Assembly (NCBI GenBank): GCA_020226215.1
Contig: CM035235.1
Span: 39,543,457-39,607,456 of the forward strand
Direction: 5' to 3'
DNA: 64,000 nt
Origin: Sindora glabra
Lineage: Eukaryota; Streptophyta; Magnoliopsida; Fabales; Fabaceae
The translations under genes and the position numbers were made by a program. Positions 10,039 through 22,303 of this stretch are shown piece after piece. Numbering within the stretch: the first letter of the stretch is position 1; each line of letters starts with the position of its first letter. The notes under the pieces were generated by a model. It was not told the DNA's origin and did no database searches. It saw only the letters and a program-made list of their open reading frames with translations.

Positions 10039-12802
10039 TGTCACATCCTTTAAAAAATTAGAAATTTTTATTTTTTTATTTTCATTTCAACTTCATTTTT
10101 ATTAATGGTTATGTGTATTTGGAAATAAAGTAATTATTGTACATGCATTCAAGGTAAGAATTAAATCAAGAAAAATAAAGTTTTATGACATATATGAGGG
10201 AATTAAATTAAATAGAGGTTAAAGTAAAAATTAAATTTAAATGAGTGCGTATCGAGGAGAATTAAGAGTTATTTTTCCTATTTTACTCTTCAACACTTCT
10301 TAATTACAAAATTTGCCATTAAAAATATCCTACCCTTAACTCTTCAAAGAACAATTCAAAACCATTTTGCCAAGAGAAATTAGCTAACTCCTCCTTCCTT
10401 TATCCTCCTTAAGCTTCTATACTTTTATTTCTCCAATCTTTAGCAAATATAAGTTAAGGAACTTGAAGAAAACCATCATTTTCTTCATTTAATTAAGGTA
10501 ATTTTTTATTAGCTTGAAGCTTTAGTTTGAAAATCATTTCAAATTTTATTAAAGGAGTTTTAGGGATTCAAGCTGAAACTTCTTGATTTTTGTATTATCT
10601 AAAGCAATTAACCTTCATTCCACCTCCTCTCTAATCTCCTTCACTTCTAGGTAAGTAAATAAAATACTTAAAAGCTAATGATTTTTGCATGGTTTCATTT
10701 TATATAATGTTGATGTAATTATGTTGCTAAATGAGAATTTGATGATGATAGAAAATGTTATGGCATGAATTGTTAATGTTGGTAGTGTAAGAATAAGTGT
10801 AAATGACAAATTTGAGTTGGTTTTAGCTTTATTAATGTGTATATGTTAGATTTGAGAAAAGCGAAACATTTATATAGTCATCTTGGAGTAAATCTACAAA
10901 ATATAGGCATTATACTCAAATATATAAGTAAGTATAGCTCCAAAGTTGCTCTCTACATGCCCATACTTAAGTATCATAATATAGATGGTCACAAGTGAGT
11001 ATATACTCAAGTGTGTGCACTAAAATTACTTTTTAAATGCCTATACTCTAGTATATACTCGAGTATGCTAGGACTAGATTGTAATGTCAATTTTAAAAGG
11101 TTATATCTCATTCGTTTTATACCTATTTTTAGCAAATCACCTATTATTAAAAAGATAATTAAATTTATTTTCAAGTAGAACTAGTTTCAAATCAAGATCT
11201 CATATATATATTGAGATATCACTAAAATAATTAACAAAGGTAAGAAATTTAAGATTATGAAAAATTAGATTTTTAGGTCCCTTACAAAAAGCATAACTCT
11301 TTCAAAACTTAACCATTTTATGCAAAAAGTAATGCATGGAAAGCTAATTGAGACTACTTTTATATGAAATAAGTTTCATAGATAATAAATTTTTAAATCT
11401 TGAGTTACTCATAAAATATCATTCAAAGGTTAAAACTACTCGAGTATATATAAAGGTTGTTCTTTGAATGATTATACTCGAGTATGACGTATAGAGTTAC
11501 TTCTAGATGATTATATACAAGCACATATTCGAGTATCACATTGTTGCATGCCTAGTTTAATTAGTTTATGATAATATGAGTTCAAGTATTCTTGTATAGT
11601 TTTTATAATTATAAAATAGCTATATAAATGTTAATGTTCATGATATTAATGATAGAATTCCAAATAAGAATATAATTATGGTTGATAAGTGTTTATATTT
11701 ACAATTAATTATACAAATCTTAATAGGAACATGATACTGTGTATGAAAATATGAATTGGAAGGATTAGTATGGAAATATGAAAGGACTCTTAATGAAATA
11801 TTATGAAATAACATTGAAATTGAAAATGCTTGTGAACAGCTAAGGTGGTTGGAAGGAGAAGGTTAGATTTATGAACAACTAAGAAAGAAAAGAGGTATAA
11901 AGGTGGTTCATTTGCTTTTATTTATTTATGTTGGTGCCAAAACCTATGTTTTCCTTATATGGGCATAAAAAATTAAGCCTTAGGAACTTGTGCTTGTGAA
12001 TAATGATAAATCATGACTTTCCACCCAAAAGCTCCTTCTTATAAAGGTTAAAGTGATTTTGGTGGGTGTCAAAGATCATCACCTCATATCTCATGTCAAG
12101 TGCTTATGTCACATCATATATTATAAGAAGTAAGTAGGGATAATGGTAAATTAGTTAATTGAATAAACAAGATAAGAGTAATCTTTAACATTAAAGTTGG
12201 TTGACATTATCTATAAAGTCTATGATTATGTATTATTTGATATTATGTGATTATAGATTATTTATGCTACTTTGTAAATGTAGATTAAATGCATATTATC
12301 TTGTATTTTCTTATTGACTATTGTGTGCTTTCATTAGTGAAGAAAAGTGATGTGAGATATAGGTTAGAAATATGGCTATGATTGAGGATTTCTACGTTTG
12401 TATACATAAATTTTATAAATGGTTATGTATAAATGTTTATATTTTTAAGTAGATTATTTATTTACTAAGTCTATAACTCACTATTTTTATTTATAAATAT
12501 TTTATAGATATACCGTAAAAGTTTTACCTCTACCAATAGCATATAGATGGAAGTTTATTGGATATTATGTTTTAAGCAACCATAGTTAGGTTTAGATTGT
12601 AAAATAGAAATGACATAAGCTATATAAGATAATTGTTAGTTAAAGATAAATCAAACACCACTATAAATATTCTTTTGGAACTATTTATAAAAACCATTTT
12701 AACCTATTAATAATCATGTAATGATATCAAGACTTGATAGTTCAAGCTAGTGGAAATCAAGAAATAGGCTTCATTTCAATCACTACTTGGTGGGTCATGA
12801 TA
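10039..12802 (+). repeat. Left LTR
   Basis: It begins TGTCACATCC and ends TCATGATA, and aligns along its whole length with 18286-22298 once a 1.23 kb insertion in the latter is removed. It contains several copies of the 12-bp palindrome ATACTCGAGTAT or near-variants (exact at 11055-11066 and 11474-11485). Open frames are absent. Confidence 0.8.
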
Positions 12803-12805
12803 AAA

Positions 12806-12821
12806 TGGTATTGGAGCATGG
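12806..12821 (+). other. Primer-binding site
   Basis: TGGTATTGGAGCATGG lies three bases after the left LTR. It resembles the plant initiator tRNA-Met complement (TGGTATCAGAGCCATGG) with two substitutions and one missing base. Position and sequence together define the 5' LTR boundary and plus orientation. Confidence 0.75.
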
Positions 12822-14767
12822 TATTGGGTTTAGTGGGAAAAAGAAGGCCTTATGATAGGATAATTAGGATATGATTATGGCTACCAAATTGGGTATTGGT
12901 CAAAACTATATCAGTGGCATGTGTACATCCCAGATCACATATCACTAATATCATTTCTGCAAATCCTAAATTATTTAAAGGTGCAATGGTAGAGTTTTTT
13001 TCCCTAAAGATAGCTAATATTGACACATGTTTAACTAAATATTTTGATAGTTTTGAAATTCTTTGAATTAGAATAGATGGTAGAACTAGTAGTTGATTAA
13101 GTTAATGATCTAATAAAAAATCATTTAGAGGTTCCCAAACTTATAATTAGTTCAACATGTTTTATTAAGGAATAATATAAGAAAAGATAGAATACAAAGG
13201 TAATAAAGATAGTAAGCCTTTAGTTACTTTATAAAGGTCTAGATTCGAATTATCTAAAAGATGGTAATATAAAGAGTTTTGCATATGAGCATGGTAGGTG
13301 CAAATTTTGAATTATGATAGTGATTAGAATGGATGAGTTAGATCCAAAGAGAAACTATGTGTGTGTGTGTATGTGTGTGTGTCCAAATTGATAATCTTAT
13401 AATAAGATAGTAAGTAATAATAATAAGTAAATTGAATGGGAACTTTAGATAGGAGATTAATCTAATAGTTTAATACTAAAAGGAAGATGAAGTTAAAGGT
13501 TTTAAAAGGTGGATTTATGTATGTATGTCTATATATATGTATCTATATATATGCACACTATTAATTATGAGGTTGTAGTTTCCTTATAAGTAGTTAATTA
13601 CATGTTACAATAAACATCGATTATCAGTATGGATCGAATGCATGGTGATGTAATTAAAATGTTAGTCTCAGTATGTGATTGTTAAGAATGATTTTGGTAT
13701 TAAGTTTTAATAATTTGATATAAATAAGTCTTTACTTATGCAACTTTGAGTAGAGAGGTAAATGATTAATTATGAACGGTATTATTTCTTATGCTTAAGT
13801 AATGAGGGTTTAGAATTTTAAACTAAATACAAGTTGTAAGTTTATAAGCCATGAGTTATGAAATATGATGGATTTATGAGTTATTCATTGTATGGGCTAG
13901 AAATTCTTAACTCAAGACAAATTATAAGTATTTATATATAGTTTTCTTTGATAATTGATGATAATTTGTGTAAAGGAAGACAATCTAGGGAGGCATGGAT
14001 CCTTAAGGAGGAAGCCACATATTTTTAAGAAAAAGGGTATTGTAATTGAACTTAGTTAGAAATGATGTGAAAGAAAATGTAAGATGTTTAAGATAGAATT
14101 ATATAATGATAGTTTAGTTTTATTATTGTTTAAACTAAAAAAGAATTTGCATGTGAATATAAGAGTTAGAAAGTTTAGCAATGTAAATTGGGAAGATTAG
14201 AGTTTGATAAATCTTTATGGTGGCAAGAAATGAAAAAAGTTAAACTAAACTCAAGGTTAGTATTTCTAGGATGATAAATGAAGATGTTTTAAGAAATTCT
14301 AATTTGGATTTAAAAAAAAGATATAGGATGGTATAAGTTGGACTTCCATAAAATCATGCTTTAGTTTTAATTAGTAATAGAATTGAATCTTTATTAAATA
14401 GTAAATCATGATACTATTATAAGAAATAAGTGTATTAATTAGGCTAGTGTGAGCTTATTAAGTTTGAGCAACTATTTAATTAAAAAGAATCTATTGGGAA
14501 GGGTAATAAGTGTGTATAAAGAAATATCACAATTTGAAAAAAATTTAGCATTTAAACTAAAGGAGCAACAAGATAGCAAAATTAGATAGCTTATATTAGC
14601 GAAGATAGGTGTAATTAATAAGAAGTATATATCAGTGAAGAAAGCAATGTATAAGTTTAAGAATTGGAATTATGACAAGGTTTAAGGACATTAGTGAAAC
14701 TAGAACATAGGAAGCAAGATAAAAAAGGACTAGATGTGAAAGCTATAGCAAGAATGAGATAACATAG
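12822..14767 (+). other. Left part of the retrotransposon interior
   Basis: No domain of gag or pol could be recognised in any frame; stops are dense. A TG dinucleotide run lies at 13358-13382 and short TATG/TATA runs near 13515-13553. Either the protein-coding part was deleted or the element never carried it. Confidence 0.5.
13358..13382. repeat. (TG)n microsatellite
   Basis: TG repeats with a single A interruption, about 25 bases. Confidence 0.9.
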
Positions 14768-17756
14768 TGTCACAACCTAAGTCATAACTGACATGGAACC
14801 CTTTTCTTAGTTTTTACTAGCTTAACTAAAGCTACCTTGGTATCATTACATAATTTCTAAAAGAAACTAACAATAATATTATTTATAATTTATATCTAAC
14901 TTATTATAAGCTATATAATTCCTTACAAGGCCTAACACATCCTATTTTGAACTAGACTCTTATTATGGTTGCAATTTATGCTTCCCAAGAAAGCTCTACT
15001 CCTACATTATAGGTAGTGTCTAAGGAGCTTTAACAAATATATTTGAAAAATATTTTAAAGGAAAACAATAATAAGTCATAAACCCAATAAGAAGATAACC
15101 TACTTGACAAAAACAATCACAACTATAATCATGCACATATTTTACTTATATATATAATTATAGTAAATCTTTTATTTATAATCTTATCTCTAACTTATGT
15201 TAACCAATACTTGTGTTTGCCAATGAAAACATGCAATACTCAGAAAGATCTAACAAGATAATAACCCAGCAATCTTTATACACAAGTAACATGAAAATGT
15301 CATAAACTTAATTGTTAACACACAGTCATATTTATAACAACTAACTTTAGTGCCAAAGGCTACTCGCATTCTACCTACTCAGCTAGCCTACCTACCATTC
15401 TTACTGCTAACTCCTCATGAGACCTAAGTGGGATATAATATATAATATGCCATGAGCACTTGGTCATAAGACACAAGGTGACAACTTTTAGCACTTACTG
15501 AAATCACTTATCTCTCATAAGGTAAAACTCTTAGATTAAGAGTTATGCTTCAACACTATTCACATGTTAGACCTTCCAAGATTCAATTTTTATATGCTGA
15601 TACAAAGAAAACTTGGGTTTTGGTACATACACACATTATAAAATAATAAACTCATTTTATCCCTCTAGAATAATAGTCTATCTAATTTACAATATTTCAA
15701 ATAAATAAAAAACTCACATTATCCTTTCTGAATAACAATCCTTTCAATTTATAATATTTTAAATAAATAATAATAGTCCTTCTAGTTTACATTTTCAATC
15801 AATAACATTTTTCTAATAGGATACATCATAACATCAATCAAATTCTAAGTTAATAAGCATATAATTGCAATTTATAAAGCAATCACACTCAATCACATCT
15901 CATCTATCATTCAATCATTATCAATATCAATCATTCTCATTTCATTTCATTATAATTCCAATAACAATCATATTTAATAAACAATCATTTATAATTACAC
16001 AAAAATCCACATAAAATAGAATTTGTCCAATAAGATTATCATATTAATCATAAACATAAACACATATTGATCATAATTATATTTCATTTGAAAATTCCAT
16101 CATCAATATCATAAACAACAACATTCACATGATTATTATGCAATCATAAAAGTTATATAGGTATATATGAATTCATATTATCATAAAATAATTAGCTAGG
16201 TATATAAGGATATGATACTTAAGTATGTATTCATGCATGGTCATCTAGAAGCTCATAATCAAATATACACTCAAGTTGGACTATTTAGAGACAAACCCTT
16301 TTTGTGTAGATTCGAGTAGTTTTGACATTTGAAGGACATTTTATAAGTAGCTTAAGATTCTCAAATTTATTATTTATAAAACTTATTTATATGAAAGTAA
16401 GGTCAATTTGGTTTTTATAGATTGGTCTTTTTCATAAAATGATTTAGTTTTAAAAAAGTTATGTCCTTTATAAATTACACAAAAAAATTAAGTTTTTTAT
16501 AATCCTAAATTATTGATTTATGTCCATTATTTTGGTGATATCTCAAAATATATATAAGATATTAATTTAAAAATAGTTCTATTTGAAAATATACCCAATT
16601 ACTTTTCTAATAATAGGTGGCTTACTAGAAAGGAGTGTAAAATGAATGAGATATGACCTTTCAAAGTTAATGTAATAATGTTATCTGGTATACTCAAATA
16701 TAAGCAACCAAACAATGATTTTTACACCTATACTTAAGTATATTCTTATTTATGGCCATTTAGAATGCACCCATATTGTAATAATCAAGTATAGACATCT
16801 AAAGAGCAATTTTTCAAGCGATACTTTCTTGTATACTTCAATATCATGCCTAAATTTTGCAAAATAACTATGAAACATTGTACATGTGGTCATTTTTTTC
16901 CCAAATCCAACCATACACATTAATAGAGCTAAAAACTAACTCAAATCCATCATCCACATTCATTTTACAATTTTCCATAACAAATGCATAATATTTCTTC
17001 AACATAAAATCCTCAACTTCATAATATAACCACACAAACATTTAGGGAGAGGAAAAATTATATAGAAATCATTAAGTTTAATTAGATTATCTACTTACAA
17101 GTATATAAAAGAAATAAAAAAGAGTTGGGAGATGGTAAAGCTTGCCTTACTCAATGTAGATTTATAAAAATTTCAAAAAAACTTCCCCCAATCCCTCATT
17201 TCTCCTTAAACTCAAAGTTTTCAACAAATAAACATTAAATCAGGAAGTTGTTAAATGTTACCTTAAGGTGCTTTAAGAGGTGAGGAAAATTAATGATGAA
17301 TTTAGTGCTAAACTTGCTAGATGAAAGGAGGTGGATATGATGGCATAAGGAGGATGAGAAATCCAATGGAATTATCTAGAAAAAATAAGGAATGATGGTG
17401 TTTTAAAGGTTTTAATAATAAAAAAGGCAATTTTATAATTTTAAAGACCATTAAGGGTAAAATAAAAAAAATAAGGTCTTAAATCTCCTCCATACACCAC
17501 TCCTCAAATTTAATTATTTCCTAACTTATATTTAATTTTATTCTTTCTATTTTCAGTTCAAAATTATATCTTTCTTCAATTTAACTCTTACTCTAAATCC
17601 ACGCACAATGATTTATTAATTATCACATATATAAAGTATAAAAAAAGTAAATAACTAAAAAGAATTCTAATTTCAAACAATACTAATTATTGATATGTAT
17701 ACATAATTACTAGTGATTTGATTAAAATAAAATCCTTAATTACTAGGGACATGACA
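14768..17756 (-). mobile_element. Solo LTR of a related element, inverted, nested in the interior
   Basis: On the minus strand this segment runs from TGTCATGTCC (at 17756) to TTGTGACA (at 14768). It follows the same order of blocks as the LTRs at 10039 and 18286, including the ACTACTCGA block and the GGAGATTTAAGA block near the start. Flanks are CATAG (14763-14767) and CATAA (17757-17761), a 5-bp duplication with one mismatch. Length is 2.99 kb against 2.76 kb for its relatives. No internal domain follows, so it is a solo LTR left by recombination, inserted opposite to its host element. Confidence 0.7.
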
Positions 17757-18285
17757 CATAACAAATTGAAGGAAACACATTAACACATGATCATAAAAAC
17801 TAACACATGGTAATAGAAGACTTAAGACTAAAAAGAGAATATTTAATGACTATAAGAAGTTGAATAGCATTATATTAAAATATTTATAAAAAAGAGTCAA
17901 TCAAGTATTAAGAGATAGAATATGCAAAAGTTAGGAGCGAGTTGTCTATATTAGAAATATACTTAACATGTCAAAGTATAAGTAGTGATAAACATAAAAG
18001 GGCTTGGGATTAAATAGAAAGTAGTGGATTTATTAAATTAAGCAGGGATACAATAGCATTCGAACAAAGCTAGAGAAAGATAGTTTAAATTAATAAGAAA
18101 ATAAATAGTATATGGGTGATAAGAAGTATTGTTTAGGCATAATCTAGCATGTGGAATTCCAAATTATTTTGTCAAGTTTTAACTTTAATCTTAATACTAG
18201 CTTAAATTTTAAAGTTGCCTTGAGAATCACTAGAGTAGCTAGAACCTTAAGAATTTAGGGATGAATTCTTTAAAAGAGGAAGAAT
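17757..18285 (+). other. Right part of the interior with polypurine tract
   Basis: Resumes the host element after the nested solo LTR. It ends in the purine-rich AAAAGAGGAAGAAT (18272-18285) directly before the right LTR, the expected place and type for a polypurine tract. No convincing pol C-terminus could be read. Confidence 0.6.
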
Positions 18286-19876
18286 TGTCACACCCTTTAT
18301 AAAATTAGGGAATTTTATTTTTATTTCAAATTTAATTTTATTAATAATTATGTGTAAGTGGAAATAGTTTAACTATTGTGGATACGTATAGGGTGAGAAT
18401 TAAATAAAGAAAAATAAAGATTTATGATGAATATTAGGAGAATTAAATTAAGTAGAGATCAAAATAACATTAGGGATTAATGGGTGCACATAAAGGAGAT
18501 TTAAGAATCATTTTTTCTATTTTACCCGTCAGCTTTATTATTTATAAAATTTTCTATTGAAAATATCCGACCTTTATAACTTTTCAAAGAACAATCCAAA
18601 ACCCATTTTGCTAAGAGATATCAGTTATTAGTTAGCTCCCCATTCCATGATATCCTTTTTAAGCTTATTTACTTTCATTTCTTCAATCTTTGGCAAATTT
18701 AGGTTAACAAACTTCAAGAAAACCATCATTTTCTTCTTTTAATCAAGGTGATTTCTTATTAGCTCAAGGTTTTGGTTTAAAAATGTTTTCAGGTTTTGTT
18801 AAAAAGGAATATTAGGGATTTAAGCTGAAACTTCTTGATTTTTGTATTATTTAAGGTAATTAATCTTCGTTCCTCCTCCTCTCAAATTTTCTTCATTTGT
18901 AAGTAAGTAGATAATTTAATTAAAAGTTAATGAATTTTACATGGTTTCATTTTATAAAATGTTAATGTTATTGTGTTGCTAGATTAGAGTTTGATGATAA
19001 TAAAAAAGTTATAGCATGAATTGTTGATGTCAATAATGTATGAGTGAGTGTAAATGATTAGTTTAAGTTTGTTTTAGCTTCAGTGATGTGCATATGTTAG
19101 ATTTAAGGAAAGTGAACAATTTATATAGTGATTTCACCACAATTCTGCAAAATCTAGGCATTATACGGATTATATAAGTGAATATAGCTCCAAAATTACT
19201 CTCTGAACTTATAATCAAGTATTATAACATGGGTGGTGATAAGCAAGTATATACTCAAGCATGAGCACCAAAATTGCTCTCTAAATGCCTATACTCAAGT
19301 ACTATATAACATGATTGTAATATCAACTTTAAAAAGTTATATCTCATTCATTGCATGTCTATTTTTACCAAATCACTTATCATTGGAAAGGTAAATAAAA
19401 GATAATTAAGTCTATCTTTAAATAGAAATAGTTTAAATCAAGATCTTATGTATATTTTGAGACATTACAAAAATAGTACATGAAGGTAAAAAATTTAACA
19501 TTATGAAAAATTAAGTTTTTGAGTCTAATTTACAAAACACATAACTATTTCAAAACTTAACCATTTTATGTGAAATTCTAGTCCATAAAAAGCTAATTAA
19601 AACTACTTTCATATAAAATAAATTTTATAAATAATAAATTTGTGAATCTTAAGTTACTCATAAAATGTCATTCAAGGGTTAAAACTACTCAAATATATAT
19701 AAACATTGCTATCTGAATGGTCCTACTTAAGTATAAAATTTGAAGTTGCTTCTAGATGATCATGTGTGAGTAGATACTTAGGCATCATATTATTGTACAC
19801 CCGGTTTAATTATTTTATGATAATATGAGTTCATATATGTTTGTATAGTTTCTATAATTATACAATAGTCTTGTGA

Positions 19877-19943
19877 ATGTTAATATTTATGATATTAATG
19901 ATGAAATTCAATGTTAATATTTATGATATTAATGATGAAATTC
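19877..19943. repeat. 34-bp tandem duplication in the right LTR
   Basis: Two near-identical units of 34 bp (starts ATGTTAATATTT at 19877 and 19911). The corresponding site in the left LTR (around 11628) has one unit, so the duplication arose after insertion. Confidence 0.8.
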
Positions 19944-20702
19944 CCAAGACAAATATAATTATGGTTTATATATGTTTATATTTATGATTGATTATGGAAA
20001 TCCTAAGAGGGATGTGATATTATGTGTGAAAATATGAATTGGAAGGACTAATATTAAAATATGGTAGAACTATTAATGGAATATTGTGAAATGATATTGA
20101 AATTGAAAATGTTTATGAATGGTTAAGGTTTCTTATAGGATAAGATTGACTTTGTGAATGGCTAAGGATGAATAGATGTACAAGGTGGTTCATTTGCTTT
20201 TATTTATTTGTGTCAGTGCCAAAATCTAGGTTTTTTTATGGCCATTAAAAATTGAGCCTTAAGTACTCTCACTTGTGAATAATGACAAAGTATGACTCTT
20301 CACTTAAAGACTCATTCTTATAAAGGTTAAAGTAGTTTTAATATGTGTCAAGGATTTTCATCTCATATCCCATGTCAAGTGCTCATTATATCTTACATGA
20401 TATCTTGCCCTGGCATTTATGGAAAGTAAGCAAGAAGAATGGTATACAAGCTAACTAAGTAGGCAAAATGAGAATAACTTTTAATACTAGAGTCGGTTAA
20501 TATTATCTATAATGTTTATGATTGTATGTTATTTACTATTCTAAAATTATAAAATGTTTTTTCTACTTTGTGAGTATGGATTAAATAGCTATTGTCTTGT
20601 ATTTTCTTATTAATTATTATATACCATCATTAGTAAATAAAGGTGATATGTGATACAACCTAGAAATATGGCTATGATTGAGGATTGTTATATTTATATA
20701 CA

Positions 20703-21935
20703 TGATATGCATTATTTCATAACAAAAATTAAGATAAACCTACTCTATCAAATAAATAAAGTGAGTTCGTGCAAACCTAATGGATTAATGATCAATTTTA
20801 AGTTATAAATAATGGACAGAATAGGGGGATTTGTAAAAAACTATTAAAATAAATAAAAATAAAAAGTATTAGATGATGATAATAAAAGCTTGAATTTAAG
20901 GAATATCATACTTCAATTGTTAGATTTTCATCGACACTCAATAATTTAGCTTACAATTTGAATACTTAACCAATAGATATCTTGAAGTTAGTAGTTATAC
21001 AAATAGTAAATGTTGATTAACCTAAACAAGTAACCACTAAATCCTCTATTACTAATTCAATTTAAAACAAGCAACATAATTTAATTAATAATAGTTTAAA
21101 GCATTTAGAACTAAGTTAAGCCTAATCTACTTTTACAAGTGACCATTGCTAAATTCATTCCTTGATTTTTTTCATAAACATCATAAAATTAACAAGCAAA
21201 ATTTAGATGTCTATGTGTAACTAATTTACAATTAATCATCCTAATTCTGCAAGTAAGAATTAACAATAATCAATCATATAGCATCAAATTACTAAGAATA
21301 ATTAACTAATGGGCTATATTAATTCATTACTAAAGCATCATAATCAATGAAAAATAGAAAATCAAAAGATAAACGAATTATAAACAAATTGAAGAGAAAA
21401 TCCTCAAATCAAACTAAATTAAAAGTGTTTAAACCTTTAAATTTATGTAGATTCAATCTTACTTGGCTTTTCCTAAAGAAAAGAAAAGAAAAGAAAAAGG
21501 AGAAATATTATCTAATGTGTGGTACTGCCTTTAAAAGTACAAAACCTAAATAAATCAAATCTCCCTCACTAGAGAACCTAATGAGTAAAGTAAATATATC
21601 TCTTAGGGTTAGAAATAATACAAAAGTAAAGCATTTATGACTATTTTTTACCCTTCAAACATTTAAATCAAGTTTCAACCAAAACATAAAAGTTTTAAAA
21701 CTTTTTTTAAGAGTTCCAACAGCATAAATACCACTTAATTTTAACATCCAAAGCTCAAGTTATAGATGAAAACTTGAAAAAGTGTAAAAATTTAGTATTA
21801 ACTAAACAATTTAAAAACATTATAAAATCATCACACAAACACATAATAAAGCCAATTTCATAAAATTAATCATATATAACACACTAATAGGTATAAAATA
21901 AAAGGTAATAATATGTAAAAATATCTTACACATCA
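20703..21935. mobile_element. Unrelated solo LTR nested in the right LTR
   Basis: Starts TGATATGCAT and ends TTACACATCA, so it has TG/CA ends. Flanks are ATACA (20698-20702) and ATATA (21936-21940). The left LTR of the host element retains the empty site: its sequence runs through the same ATACA straight into TAAATTTTATAAATG, the counterpart of the right flank here. This pins both boundaries to the base. The body (1233 bp) has no similarity that I can see to the host LTR and no coding domain. An open frame at 21347-21553 is lysine-rich low-complexity sequence. Confidence 0.75.
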
Positions 21936-22303
21936 ATATATAAATATTATAAATGATTATATATGGTTATTTATATTTTGTTAAGTAGATTATTTGCTTA
22001 TTAATTCTATAACTCATTATTTTTATTTAAAAATATTTTATAGATATGTCACATAAGCTTTACCTCCACTAGTAACATACAGATGGAAATTTATTGGATA
22101 TTATACTTTGAGCAACCATAGTTAAATTTAGGTTGTAATATAGAGATAACTTAAGGCCTTATAAGTATTCTTTTAGAATTGTTTATAAAACCATTTTTAC
22201 CTGTTAGTAACCATGTAGTGATATTAAGACTAGGTAGTTTAGGCTGTGAAAATAAAGAAATAGGTTCCATGTCGATTGTGGCTCAATGGATCATGACAAA
22301 ATA

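Larger units (their letters stand above)
10039..22298 (+). mobile_element. LTR retrotransposon, probably Ty3/gypsy, non-coding, with nested insertions
   Basis: Complete architecture is visible: left LTR 10039-12802, primer-binding site at 12806, interior, polypurine tract at 18272-18285, right LTR 18286-22298. The flanking 5-mers are GAATA (10034-10038) and AAATA (22299-22303), a 5-bp target duplication with one change. The LTRs open with TGTCACA and close with CA (mutated to TA on the left), as in many plant gypsy LTRs. Subtracting nested insertions, the LTRs are about 2.76 and 2.77 kb and the interior only about 2.5 kb. No gag, protease, RT or integrase could be read, so the copy looks non-autonomous or internally deleted. 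Assignment to gypsy rests on LTR ends, PBS and PPT form only. Heavy substitution between LTRs makes it old. Confidence 0.8.
18286..22298 (+). repeat. Right LTR, interrupted by a solo LTR
   Basis: Begins TGTCACACCC and ends TCATGACA. It aligns with the left LTR at 10039-12802 apart from a 1233-bp insertion (20703-21935). Many CG-containing motifs of the left copy appear as TG or CA here, the usual signature of methylated-cytosine decay. A local 34-bp tandem duplication lies at 19877-19943. Confidence 0.8.
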
